Shown here: piece after piece, positions 24,740 through 32,658 of the stretch
Layout of the letters: each line of letters opens with the position of its first letter
How positions within the stretch are numbered: the stretch's first letter is position 1
Source: UBA2093 sp044340485
GTDB taxonomy: Bacteria > Actinomycetota > Acidimicrobiia > Acidimicrobiales > Ilumatobacteraceae
Assembly: GCA_044340485.1 (NCBI GenBank)
Contig: JBIITN010000005.1
Coordinates: 1-64,000, forward strand
Direction of reading: 5' to 3'
DNA: 64,000 nucleotides
Notes under the pieces: generated by a model
The model's database searches: none
Seen by the model: the letters and a program-made list of their open reading frames with translations, nothing else
Told to the model about the DNA's origin: nothing
Position numbers and translations under genes: made by a program

Positions 24740-25269
24740 ACACCGAAAACAACACAAGCGATGAAATTAGAGACGTTCTTCCCGATGACTTAAATGCCGT
24801 CGATTTTGTTGGTCCACATCTGTTCCCAAATAACAGTCGTCGACGCATCCCCGGTTACATGTATTTGGTATTAGCTGCAATTTGTCTGGCGCTGTGGTTG
24901 GTGTATCCGCCAGACGAAGCGGTATTGGTCAATGAAGGAATGTTGCTGGCTGCAGTACTGCTTGGCTTTGCAGGAATTGTGAGTATCACTAGTGGCTGGC
25001 GCATGACAATTGATGAAAAAGACGCATTGGTCGTGGCTACAAAAGCTGTTGGTTTTCCTGTCGGTCACGCGTCCGCACAGCAGGTGTGGCGAGGTATTCG
25101 CAGCAAACCAACATGGCGTGTCTTGTGTTACAGCACTGAAGAACCACCGCGTCAACGTGGCCTAGTGCTTCTTGATGCTGTGAATGGCAATGTTCATGAG
25201 CGTCTTGTTGAGGCAAATCCTGATGTCAACATCACCAGCGCAGAAGGCTCATCGGAAGTAACGTCATAA
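24736..25269 (+). CDS. Uncharacterised two-helix membrane protein
   Basis: I do not recognise a characterised family. The 177-residue product has a polar N-terminus (about 1-38), two membrane segments (about 41-58 and 67-86), and a C-terminal cytoplasmic-looking domain with WRMTIDEKDALVVATKAVGFPVGHAS and a repeated basic/aromatic pattern. It starts with GTG inside the HIT-gene stop and is three bases from pgsA, so it belongs to the phospholipid operon. A role at the membrane in the same pathway is only inference. Confidence 0.7.
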   Translation: MNTENNTSDEIRDVLPDDLNAVDFVGPHLFPNNSRRRIPGYMYLVLAAICLALWLVYPPDEAVLVNEGMLLAAVLLGFAGIVSITSGWRMTIDEKDALVVATKAVGFPVGHASAQQVWRGIRSKPTWRVLCYSTEEPPRQRGLVLLDAVNGNVHERLVEANPDVNITSAEGSSEVTS

Positions 25270-25272
25270 CAA

Positions 25273-25977
25273 ATGTTTGACGGTCGTTTCCGAACCCCCA
25301 TCGAAAAGGCCTTGCGCCCAGTCGGCTTGCTATTACGCAAAACCGGTCTCTCTCCCGACCACTTCACTCTTCTTGGACTCGCGGTGTCAATCTGTGCAGC
25401 CATCGCCATTGGCGCGGGTGAATTGAAATGGGGACTTGTACTGGTGATTTTGTCTGCGTTACCGGATCTATTCGACGGTGCGCTCGCAAAGGCATCTAAT
25501 TCGGCAAGCCAGCGTGGCGCATTCTTTGATTCCGTCATCGATCGTGTTACTGACGCCGTATGGCTCGGTGGTGTGGCGTGGTATCTCGCATCCGAAGACA
25601 CACCGCATACGGTGGTGTTGCCGTTTGCGGTGATGGCCGTGTCAAGTTTGATTTCCTATGAGCGGGCAAAAGCCGAGTCGCTCGGGCTCCACGCAAAAGG
25701 TGGGCTAATGGAGCGTGCCGAGCGCATCATCATTTTGTGTTTCGGTTTGCTGTTTTCCTCTCTGTTGGTGCCGGTGTTATGGCTAATGCTCGTGTTGACA
25801 TCGCTCACTGCTGTGCAGCGATTTTTTCAAGTGTGGACTCAGGCAGAAGTGTCATCAACAACCCAAGAACGCCGTAATCAACGTCGAGTTCGTCGTATGA
25901 CTCGCCACAGCGCTCGCGCTACTCGTCGTTCCTTGCCCCCACGTGCTCGCCACCGAGGTTCTCAGCGCACGCGATGA
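25273..25977 (+). CDS. pgsA: CDP-alcohol phosphatidyltransferase, probable PI-phosphate synthase
   Basis: The 234-residue membrane enzyme has the CDP-OH-P motif: D65, D68-G69, A72, then G82, D86 and D90, with exact spacing. The Arg of the usual AR pair is Lys (K73). Five or six membrane helices follow the family pattern. The C-terminal 40 residues are strongly basic (many Arg/His). By synteny with mycobacterial PgsA1, it probably joins CDP-diacylglycerol and inositol phosphate to give PI-phosphate. The next gene overlaps by four bases. TAACGT eight bases upstream could be a weak -10 box. Confidence 0.87.
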   Translation: MFDGRFRTPIEKALRPVGLLLRKTGLSPDHFTLLGLAVSICAAIAIGAGELKWGLVLVILSALPDLFDGALAKASNSASQRGAFFDSVIDRVTDAVWLGGVAWYLASEDTPHTVVLPFAVMAVSSLISYERAKAESLGLHAKGGLMERAERIIILCFGLLFSSLLVPVLWLMLVLTSLTAVQRFFQVWTQAEVSSTTQERRNQRRVRRMTRHSARATRRSLPPRARHRGSQRTR

Positions 25978-26897
25978 AAAGCGTGCGTGGTTCCCTCAAA
26001 GATGCAGTCACCGTTGGTGGCTATAAGTGCGCTGCTCTTATTGCGCGCGCAATCCCTTCGTTTATCGGACAGCGCATCGTTTCTTGGATTGCACCACTGA
26101 TCGCACGACTGTCGCGCAAGCGCCGCGTGATGATCTCGCGTCACTTGCGTCGCGTTAATCCGTCGTTGACCGATGCAGAAATTGCCACGGCATCGGCGAA
26201 GGCTTTCGATAGTTATTTGCGGTATTACGTCGAGAGCTTTCGTTTGCCAAGTCGCAGTGCTCAACATGTCGATCAGCATTTTTATGTTGAGGGGTACGAG
26301 CAAATTCCCGTTGCTCTCGAACAAGGTCGTGGCGTTATTTTGGCTCTTCCTCATCTTGGCGGATGGGAGTGGGCTGGTCGATGGGTGACAGATCTTGGTC
26401 ATCAACTCACCGTTGTAGTGGAACCGCTTCAGCCGCCGGCATTATTTGAATGGTTTATGAGCCTTCGTGAGGATCTTGGGATGAAAGTGATTTCCCTCGG
26501 ACCAGATGCTGCAGCCGAAGTGTTGAAATCACTTCGCAACAATGAGGTGGTGTGTTTGTTGTGTGACCGCGACATTCAAGGTGGCGGAATTGAAGTGGAG
26601 TTCTTCGGTGAAAAGACAACGTTGCCAGCAGGTCCGGCAATGCTCGCTATGCGTGCTGATTCTCCAGTGTTTCCAACGGCTGTGTACTTTACGGACGAGA
26701 TTGATGGTCATTCCGCAATTGTTCGTCCACCACTTGATCTCACGCGTCGGGGCAGTCTTCGTGAGGATGTCTCGGCTGCAACTCAACAACTTGCAAAAGA
26801 ATTAGAGGTTCTCATTGCGCGTGCACCAGAACAATGGCACTTGTTCCAGCCAAATTGGCCAAGTGACACTGTGATTGAGTCGACTCACAACAGTTGA
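25974..26897 (+). CDS. Phosphatidylinositol mannoside acyltransferase-like (LpxL/PatA family)
   Basis: The 307-residue product is a lysophospholipid/lipid A acyltransferase family member. ILALPHLGGWEWAGRW gives the catalytic His and acidic residue (H-x5-E pattern), and LLCDRDIQGGGIEVEFFGEKTTLPAGPAMLA is the second conserved block. EQWHLFQPNWP closes the domain. One N-terminal hydrophobic helix may anchor it. In mycobacteria the gene at this spot, PatA, acylates PIM mannose. The ATGA overlap with pgsA and nearby pimA support the same role here. Confidence 0.85.
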   Translation: MKSVRGSLKDAVTVGGYKCAALIARAIPSFIGQRIVSWIAPLIARLSRKRRVMISRHLRRVNPSLTDAEIATASAKAFDSYLRYYVESFRLPSRSAQHVDQHFYVEGYEQIPVALEQGRGVILALPHLGGWEWAGRWVTDLGHQLTVVVEPLQPPALFEWFMSLREDLGMKVISLGPDAAAEVLKSLRNNEVVCLLCDRDIQGGGIEVEFFGEKTTLPAGPAMLAMRADSPVFPTAVYFTDEIDGHSAIVRPPLDLTRRGSLREDVSAATQQLAKELEVLIARAPEQWHLFQPNWPSDTVIESTHNS

Positions 26898-26935
26898 CTC
26901 CTCAGGCTTCACGAGTGCGCGGTGGTCAGTCTTGA

Positions 26936-27850
26936 CTATCGGTATGTTTCGAATAATTCGTTGATGGCTTTGGCCTGACCGCCAGAGGTGGACGACATCA
27001 CAGCGATAGGAAGAATCCCGGTTTCGGCCCATGACAACAAGCGCTGGCGCACAAACGATGGTGAACCAGCAATGGTGCAATCGTGTAACCAAGCGTCACT
27101 CATGAGTGATGGAAGTTTGTCTCGCTCTCCTGCGGCCAAGGCTGATTCGATTGCTTCCATCTCTTCGACATAGCCAACTTGTTTCCAGTAATTCCGATAG
27201 TTCGGAAGCACCACGTATCCCATCATTGTTTTGCGATTGATTGCATCAGCAGCGGTGGCGTCTTCATCGATCACTGTAGGGATCATGTTGGCAACGAAGA
27301 ATGATCCATCCGATGGAATTTTGTTGTCCATTAATTGTTTTGCCATGTAGCTAAATGACGCGTTCGCCCAAATTGCTCCCTGCGCAATTTCCTTTGACAT
27401 CTGCAGCATCTTGTCGCGCATCGTTGCTAAATAAATGGGAGGAAGTTGTCCAGAAAACTTTTCATGTGCACGCATCGATTCGACATACTCGCGCATGTCG
27501 GTCAGGGGTTTACCTGTTTCAACGTTGAGGCGTTTGACGACTGGATCGTGACTGACACCGAGACCGAGACGAAATCTCCCGCCCGATATTTCATGAATGT
27601 GCCCTGCGGTATTTGCCATCTCGACGGGGTGGCTGTAGTAAATCGGTTGGATTGAGGTCCAAAACGGAATCTTGTGGGTGACATGAGCAAGAGAAGTCAC
27701 AAGACCAATGGTGGCTCCAAGACTGGGGCACGCAAGTCCGGCAAAACCTCGATCTTCGGCTGCTATTGCAAGATCAAGGATGGCCTGGCGTTTGCCAGCA
27801 GTTGCAACGACAGAGACTGCGGGCCGGAACGAAGATTCGTGAGATGTCAT
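26936..27850 (-). CDS. LLM-class (luciferase-like) F420-type oxidoreductase
   Basis: The 304-residue product has the bacterial luciferase-like barrel: AAEDRGFAGLACPSLG, FWTSIQPIYYSHPVEMANTAGHIHEISGGRFRLGLGVSH and a C-terminal GSPSFVRQRLLSWAETGILP. The block GGRFRLGLGVS is typical of F420- or FMN-dependent LLM enzymes. F420 use is suggested by actinobacterial context and the npdG-like gene, not by a proven residue. It interrupts the pgsA-acyltransferase-pimA block on the opposite strand and is divergent from pimA. Confidence 0.85.
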   Translation of the reverse strand: MTSHESSFRPAVSVVATAGKRQAILDLAIAAEDRGFAGLACPSLGATIGLVTSLAHVTHKIPFWTSIQPIYYSHPVEMANTAGHIHEISGGRFRLGLGVSHDPVVKRLNVETGKPLTDMREYVESMRAHEKFSGQLPPIYLATMRDKMLQMSKEIAQGAIWANASFSYMAKQLMDNKIPSDGSFFVANMIPTVIDEDATAADAINRKTMMGYVVLPNYRNYWKQVGYVEEMEAIESALAAGERDKLPSLMSDAWLHDCTIAGSPSFVRQRLLSWAETGILPIAVMSSTSGGQAKAINELFETYR

Positions 27851-27856
27851 GGTGAC

Positions 27857-27862
27857 ACCGTA
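27857..27862 (-). promoter_or_regulatory. Leaderless-type -10 box of the LLM oxidoreductase
   Basis: On the minus strand TACGGT is followed by six bases and the ATG at 27850. It mirrors the pimA box, 20 bases away on the other strand. Confidence 0.6.
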
Positions 27863-27882
27863 GTTCTCGGGTCAGTTCGCTC

Positions 27883-27888
27883 TACGGT
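27883..27888 (+). promoter_or_regulatory. Leaderless-type -10 box of pimA
   Basis: TACGGT is followed by six bases and GTG 27895. With the mirrored box at 27857-27862 it forms a 6-bp inverted repeat, so it may also bind a regulator. Confidence 0.6.
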
Positions 27889-27894
27889 AGTGGG

Positions 27895-29097
27895 GTGCTG
27901 GAACCCCCCGTAGCGAAAGAACATCGCATGTTGCGGATCGGGATGGTGTGTCCCTACAGCTTGACTATTCCCGGCGGTGTGCAGGCACAAGTGCTTGGGT
28001 TAGCACGAAGCCTGCGCGCTCAAGGACATGAAGTGCGGGTGCTTGGACCATGTGATGGTCCGCCGCCAGATTCATTTGTTACTCCGCTTGGCAACAGTCT
28101 TCCCACGGCCGCCAACGGATCGGTGGCTCCACTTGCGCCCGATGTGTCCGCGTCGCTTCGCACGGCCCGAGCATTGAATGACGAAGCATTCGACGTTATT
28201 CATGTTCATGAACCGTTTGCACCTGGGCCATCTCTCACCGCGGTGATGTTGAAACTTGCACCGATTGTCGCAACGTTTCATTCCGCCGGTTACACGTCGA
28301 GTTATCGCATGTGGGGCAAGACAATGAAATTGATTGCACCGCGTATTGACATTCGCACTGCGGTGTCAAAAGATGCACTGGAGTTGGTGCAGCAATATCT
28401 CGGCGGAGATTACGAAGTCTTGTTTAACGGTATTGAGGTCACTCGCTATCGACCATCTCTCGATAAAGACACTAACCAAAAACGCGAGAACGCGATTTTC
28501 TTTATCGGGCGTCACGAACCACGAAAAGGACTTGCGGTGCTCTTGGAGGCAATGAAGAAACTGCCAGCAGATGTTGTGCTGTGGGTCGGATCTGATGGTC
28601 CTGAAACCGAATCATTGCAAGAGCAGTACAAGGGTGACAGTCGTATCAAATGGCTTGGACGTATTTCTGATGAAGAGAAAATCGAGCGATTGCATCGTGC
28701 AGGAGTGTTTTGTGCGCCGTCGCTTCATGGCGAATCCTTCGGTGTTGTTCTTCTCGAAGCAATGGCGGCGCACGTACCCGTAGTTGCAAGCAATCTTGAT
28801 GGGTACAAGAACGTTGCAACCCACGATGTCAACGCTTTATTGATTGAACCTGGAGATGTTGATGCGCTTGCTTCAGCCCTTGCGCGCGTTCTTGTCGATT
28901 CGCGTTTGCGTGAACGCTTAGTTGATAAGGGTTCATCGCATGCAATGTCATACTCGATGGACTCACTTGCTGTTCGATATGTAGAAATTTATGAACGATT
29001 GCTCCAGATGGACATTGACAACATCGCTAAGTTCGCGATGCCGCGTCCATTTCGGAGATTGAATAAACGACTGCTTCGACGCTCACGGGTAGACTGA
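27895..29097 (+). CDS. pimA: Phosphatidylinositol alpha-mannosyltransferase PimA-like (GT4)
   Basis: PimA transfers mannose from GDP-mannose to PI at the membrane. The product is a GT-B retaining glycosyltransferase (GT4): MVCPYSLTIPGGVQAQVLGLA at the N-terminus (the GGVQ loop), FDVIHVHEPFAPGPS, FIGRHEPRKGLAVLLEAM, and APSLHGESFGVVLLEAMAA with the EX7E motif. I chose GTG 27895 (400 residues) because TACGGT lies exactly six bases before it; ATG 27928 (389 residues) gives a start closer to other PimA proteins and remains possible. Context next to pgsA and the acyltransferase supports PIM synthesis. Confidence 0.88.
   Translation: MLEPPVAKEHRMLRIGMVCPYSLTIPGGVQAQVLGLARSLRAQGHEVRVLGPCDGPPPDSFVTPLGNSLPTAANGSVAPLAPDVSASLRTARALNDEAFDVIHVHEPFAPGPSLTAVMLKLAPIVATFHSAGYTSSYRMWGKTMKLIAPRIDIRTAVSKDALELVQQYLGGDYEVLFNGIEVTRYRPSLDKDTNQKRENAIFFIGRHEPRKGLAVLLEAMKKLPADVVLWVGSDGPETESLQEQYKGDSRIKWLGRISDEEKIERLHRAGVFCAPSLHGESFGVVLLEAMAAHVPVVASNLDGYKNVATHDVNALLIEPGDVDALASALARVLVDSRLRERLVDKGSSHAMSYSMDSLAVRYVEIYERLLQMDIDNIAKFAMPRPFRRLNKRLLRRSRVD
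29090..29095 (+). promoter_or_regulatory. -10 box of the M48-like gene
   Basis: TAGACT lies nine bases before ATG 29105 and shares TAGACTGAC with the thrS promoter. It overlaps the end of pimA (its stop is TGA 29095-29097). Confidence 0.4.
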
Positions 29098-29104
29098 CGT
29101 TCAC

Positions 29105-29971
29105 ATGTCTTCATCTGCCACTGCATTTCCTCGGGCAATAGAGACGAGAGGTCGTGAGCGTTATCTCGTTGCCCCAGTTGTCTTTATTGCGCTCAGTGCG
29201 TTGATTTTTGCTGCTCTCGGAGCTCTGTTTGGCCAGATCTTTATCGGAGCACTCGTTGGGATTGCAGTAGCGATCGTGTTGACCGTCATTGCATTTGCAA
29301 AAGCTGACGCAGTGGTGTTGCGAGTGAGTAATGCCATGCCAGCATCAGAAATTGAGCATCGCCGTTTGCATAATGTTGTGGAGGGCCTGTGTGTCACGAT
29401 TGGGCTCCAGAAGCCAGACGTCTACGTCGTTCGTGATGATGCTCTCAATGCGCTGGTGGTGGGAGCTGGTGGACGCAGTTCAGTAGTTTTCACCACTGGA
29501 TTGATCAACAATCTGGATCGAATTCAGATTGAAGGTGTTGTTGCGCATTTGTTGTCGCGTATTCGCGGGGGACAGGTGCAGGTTCTTACACGAGTTGCCG
29601 TTCTTATCGGTGCGCCTGTGCTTTTGTGCGAATCTCTGCAAAGAAAAAAATGGCCGGTGAGTTCATTGCTCGTTGCGGTCGGAGTGTTGGTTGGGCCATT
29701 CATGAAATGGCTCATGGGGAACTCAACAGTGATTGAGGCCGACCTCGCAGCGTGTCGTCTGACACGTTATCCACCAGGGCTAACGCAAGGACTCGAGACA
29801 TTGTCGTTACACAGCACGCGCTTGCATTCGTCATCTTTTGCCACAACCCATTTGTGGTTTGCTGATCCAATTTCTCGCGAGGGTGACGCAAGTAGGCAGG
29901 TGCGATTACATAATCTGTTTGCGGTCCATTCTCCGCTAGGTGAACGGATTGCATTGTTGAAAGAGCTGTAA
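29105..29971 (+). CDS. M48-like membrane protein with degenerate zinc site
   Basis: The 288-residue product resembles HtpX/M48 metalloproteases: two N-terminal membrane helices (about 21-64), the segment EHRRLHNVVEGLCVTIGLQKPDVYVV, then ALVVGAGGRSSVVFTTGLI and EGVVAHLLSRIRGGQV. In active enzymes the last block is HExxH; here it reads HLLSR (148-152), losing the catalytic Glu and second His. The downstream EADLAA (E211, D213) third-ligand motif is kept. It is probably a pseudoprotease. It lies directly after pimA, where mycobacteria have a Rv2609c-type gene instead. Confidence 0.75.
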   Translation: MSSSATAFPRAIETRGRERYLVAPVVFIALSALIFAALGALFGQIFIGALVGIAVAIVLTVIAFAKADAVVLRVSNAMPASEIEHRRLHNVVEGLCVTIGLQKPDVYVVRDDALNALVVGAGGRSSVVFTTGLINNLDRIQIEGVVAHLLSRIRGGQVQVLTRVAVLIGAPVLLCESLQRKKWPVSSLLVAVGVLVGPFMKWLMGNSTVIEADLAACRLTRYPPGLTQGLETLSLHSTRLHSSSFATTHLWFADPISREGDASRQVRLHNLFAVHSPLGERIALLKEL

Positions 29972-29984
29972 GGAACAGAAACAC

Positions 29985-31088
29985 ATGAGCAAGAGTTCTC
30001 GCCGCAAATTGGTACTTCTAACAATTGCCTGCATCGCAAGCTCGGTAGCAATTAGTGCTTGTGGCGGAGGAGGTGACTCGACGAGTGATTCAACCGCGGT
30101 GGCAACGGACAGCGTTGACACAACTGTTGCCGAAGCAATCCCAACATTTCCATTGTTGGGAACAGAACTCACTGATGCATCTGTAATGGCACGTCCCGCA
30201 TTGGCAGCAAAAATCGACAACCATCCTGCTGCACGCCCTCAAGTTGGTTTGAATTCCGCCGACATTGTGTTTGAGGAAAACGTCGAAAAACTCACCCGTT
30301 TTGCGGCGGTATTTCACAGTGTAGGAAGCGACCCCGTGGGTCCTCTTCGTAGTGGCCGTACTCAAGACATCGATATTTTGGGTTCGTTCAATAAGCCACT
30401 TTTTGCGTGGAGTGGCGGTAATTCAAAAGTCACTAACGCGATCAATAAGAGCGACATTGTCAATGTCGGTTGGTCTGCTTCAAAAGGTAAGGGTGGCTAC
30501 GGTCGTGATAGCTCTCGTAAGGCCCCACACAACCTGATGGCTCGAACAACAGATCTTTGGAAACTTGCACCAGAAGGTTCAAGTGCTCCGCCAGCACAAT
30601 TTATTTACCGCGGTGCAAGTGATGCGATACCCACTACTGCAACACCGGTTGTTGGTGCAAAAGTGAGCATGGACAATGTTCCGGTGTACTGGGGGTGGGA
30701 CGCGACAAAGGGCTTGTTTATGCGCTCATCATTGAATGCGCGTCGTGTGCTCGAGCCACATAATGCGATCACTGGCGAGACTGAAGAACAGATTGGTGCC
30801 CACAATGTCGTCGTGCTCTATGTGAAGTATGCACCAAGTCCGGCAGATCCAAATAGTCCTGAAGCTCAGACCATTGGTGCAGGAGTTGGATACGTCTTGA
30901 CAAACGGAAGCCTCATTGAAGTGGCATGGGATCGCTCCGACCGACTCCTTCCCTTTACCTTGAAGGACTCCACTGGAACAGTGGTGCGAATGACCCCGGG
31001 CCGTACGTGGGTGCTGCTGGCACGTGACAAGAAATTTGCCGCCGTCGGTGCGGGTGTCGATCCAAAGACCGTCGATTGGCCGAAGTGA
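29985..31088 (+). CDS. DUF3048 (YerB-like) lipoprotein
   Basis: The 367-residue product has a lipoprotein signal: basic MSKSSRRK, hydrophobic core, and lipobox ISAC with the lipidated C26, followed by a Gly/Ser/Thr linker. The DUF3048 region includes ARPALAAKIDNHPAARPQVG, ADIVFEENVEKLTRFAAVFH, VGPLRSGRTQDIDIL and a C-terminal domain with VLYVKYAPSPAD and TPGRTWVLLAR. Homologues such as B. subtilis YerB have no firm function. AAGGA precedes the ATG. It ends near a weak hairpin (31090-31111) upstream of pdxS. Confidence 0.87.
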   Translation: MSKSSRRKLVLLTIACIASSVAISACGGGGDSTSDSTAVATDSVDTTVAEAIPTFPLLGTELTDASVMARPALAAKIDNHPAARPQVGLNSADIVFEENVEKLTRFAAVFHSVGSDPVGPLRSGRTQDIDILGSFNKPLFAWSGGNSKVTNAINKSDIVNVGWSASKGKGGYGRDSSRKAPHNLMARTTDLWKLAPEGSSAPPAQFIYRGASDAIPTTATPVVGAKVSMDNVPVYWGWDATKGLFMRSSLNARRVLEPHNAITGETEEQIGAHNVVVLYVKYAPSPADPNSPEAQTIGAGVGYVLTNGSLIEVAWDRSDRLLPFTLKDSTGTVVRMTPGRTWVLLARDKKFAAVGAGVDPKTVDWPK

Positions 31089-31128
31089 CCTCACCTTCCA
31101 GTACCGGTGAGACAGGATAAGTGGTCGG

Positions 31129-31134
31129 TACGCT
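31129..31134 (+). promoter_or_regulatory. Leaderless-type -10 box of pdxS
   Basis: TACGCT is followed by six bases and ATG 31141, without a Shine-Dalgarno. Confidence 0.6.
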
Positions 31135-31140
31135 GACGAC

Positions 31141-32028
31141 ATGAGTTCTCAATCATCAACTGGCACGATGGCCGTTAAGCGTGGTCTCGCGGAGATGTTA
31201 AAGGGCGGCGTCATCATGGATGTCGTCACCCCCGAGCAAGCACGAATCGCAGAAGATGCAGGAGCGTGCGCAGTGATGGCACTCGAGCGTGTTCCGGCTG
31301 ATATTCGTCGTGATGGTGGTGTTGCGCGCATGAGCGACCCCGAAATGATTGAAGGCATCAAAGCAACGGTGCGCATTCCGGTCATGGCCAAAGCGCGAAT
31401 TGGTCATTTTGTCGAAGCGCAAATTCTTGAAGCGTTGGGTGTCGACTTTGTGGACGAGTCAGAGGTGCTCACGCCGGCCGACGAGGCACATCACATCGAC
31501 AAATTTGCATTTACAGTTCCTTTCGTATGTGGTGCCACGAATCTTGGTGAGGCTCTTCGTCGTATTTCAGAAGGTGCAGCGATGATTCGCTCTAAGGGTG
31601 AAGCAGGAACAGGCAACGTTGTCGAAGCTGTGCGTCACTTGCGTTCCATCACAGGCGACATCAAGCGCATCACTCAGGCAGACTCTGCCGAGCTGTTTGA
31701 TTGGGCAAAGAAACTGCAGGCACCGTTGCCGTTAGTGCAAGAAATTGCCGAGACAGGTCGTTTGCAAGTGCCACTCTTTTGTGCTGGTGGACTTGCGACT
31801 CCTGCAGACGCTGCGCTTGCAATGCAACTAGGTGCTGAAGCGGTATTTGTGGGGTCGGGCATTTTTAAGAGTGATGATCCAGCCCCGCGCGCGAAAGCAA
31901 TCGTGGAAGCGACCACACACTTCCGCGACCCGTCCATACTTGCCAAGGTCAGTCGTGGTCTCGGTGCGCCGATGACCGGAATCGGCATGGATGAGATCAA
32001 TCAGCGCTACGCAGAGCGTGGCTGGTAA
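31141..32028 (+). CDS. pdxS: Pyridoxal 5'-phosphate synthase, PdxS subunit
   Basis: PdxS makes PLP from ribose 5-phosphate, glyceraldehyde 3-phosphate and ammonia from PdxT. The 295-residue barrel has MDVVTPEQARIAEDAGACAVMALERVPADIR, the lysine of VPVMAKARIGHFVEAQ, VDESEVLTPADE, RSKGEAGTGNVVEAVRH, and FCAGGLATPADAALAMQLGA. It is one of the most conserved bacterial proteins and the match is unambiguous. pdxT follows 42 bases downstream. Confidence 0.97.
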   Translation: MSSQSSTGTMAVKRGLAEMLKGGVIMDVVTPEQARIAEDAGACAVMALERVPADIRRDGGVARMSDPEMIEGIKATVRIPVMAKARIGHFVEAQILEALGVDFVDESEVLTPADEAHHIDKFAFTVPFVCGATNLGEALRRISEGAAMIRSKGEAGTGNVVEAVRHLRSITGDIKRITQADSAELFDWAKKLQAPLPLVQEIAETGRLQVPLFCAGGLATPADAALAMQLGAEAVFVGSGIFKSDDPAPRAKAIVEATTHFRDPSILAKVSRGLGAPMTGIGMDEINQRYAERGW

Positions 32029-32070
32029 CGCTTCGGCATCGGTGATACACCGTGACTGAGAGGCCTCCGG

Positions 32071-32655
32071 GTGAACGCAACAATCGGAGTGCTTGCGCTG
32101 CAAGGAGCATTTGCATCGCACGTTAATTGCGTGCGCGACCTTGGTTGCGATGCGCGCGAAGTGCGAACCGTGCACGACCTACACGGTGTTGATGCATTGA
32201 TTGTGCCCGGTGGAGAATCGAGCACCATGTCACAGTTGCTCGAGTCGTCTGGTCTCTTTGCAGAGATTGGCGCAAAATTGAAAACCGGGTTTCCAGTGTT
32301 TGGGACGTGTGCAGGGATGATTCTTTTGGCGGACCGCATTATTGATGGCCGTTCCGATCAGAAGTGCTTTCATGCCATTGATATCGCAGTGCGTCGAAAC
32401 GCCTTTGGTCGGCAGGTGGATTCATTTGAGGCAGACATCGACACCAATGTGGGAACGTTTCACGGTGTATTTATCCGTGCGCCACGCATTGAAAGCATCG
32501 GTGATTCCGTACAGATTTTGGGAACACTGGGAGATGAGCCAGTACTAGTTCGCAACAGCAATGTTCTTGCAGCATCTTTTCACCCAGAAATCTCAGGAGA
32601 CACCCGTCTTCATGAGTATTTTGTTTCATCCATCGTTCAAACGGTAGGAGCGTAA
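32071..32655 (+). CDS. pdxT: Pyridoxal 5'-phosphate synthase glutaminase, PdxT subunit
   Basis: PdxT is the class I glutaminase that feeds ammonia to PdxS. The 194-residue product starts GVLALQGAFASH, has the oxyanion motif VPGGESSTMSQLL, the nucleophile in FGTCAGMILLA, and the His-Glu pair in SFHPEISGDTRLHEYF. It starts with GTG and GAGAGG lies upstream. Together with pdxS this is a complete DXP-independent B6 pathway. Confidence 0.95.
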   Translation: MNATIGVLALQGAFASHVNCVRDLGCDAREVRTVHDLHGVDALIVPGGESSTMSQLLESSGLFAEIGAKLKTGFPVFGTCAGMILLADRIIDGRSDQKCFHAIDIAVRRNAFGRQVDSFEADIDTNVGTFHGVFIRAPRIESIGDSVQILGTLGDEPVLVRNSNVLAASFHPEISGDTRLHEYFVSSIVQTVGA

Positions 32656-32658
32656 GTT

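Noticed and set aside
31090..31111. CTCACC/GGTGAG inverted repeat after the DUF3048 gene as a terminator
   Set aside because: The stem is only six base pairs with a ten-base loop and no T-run, so it is not convincing.
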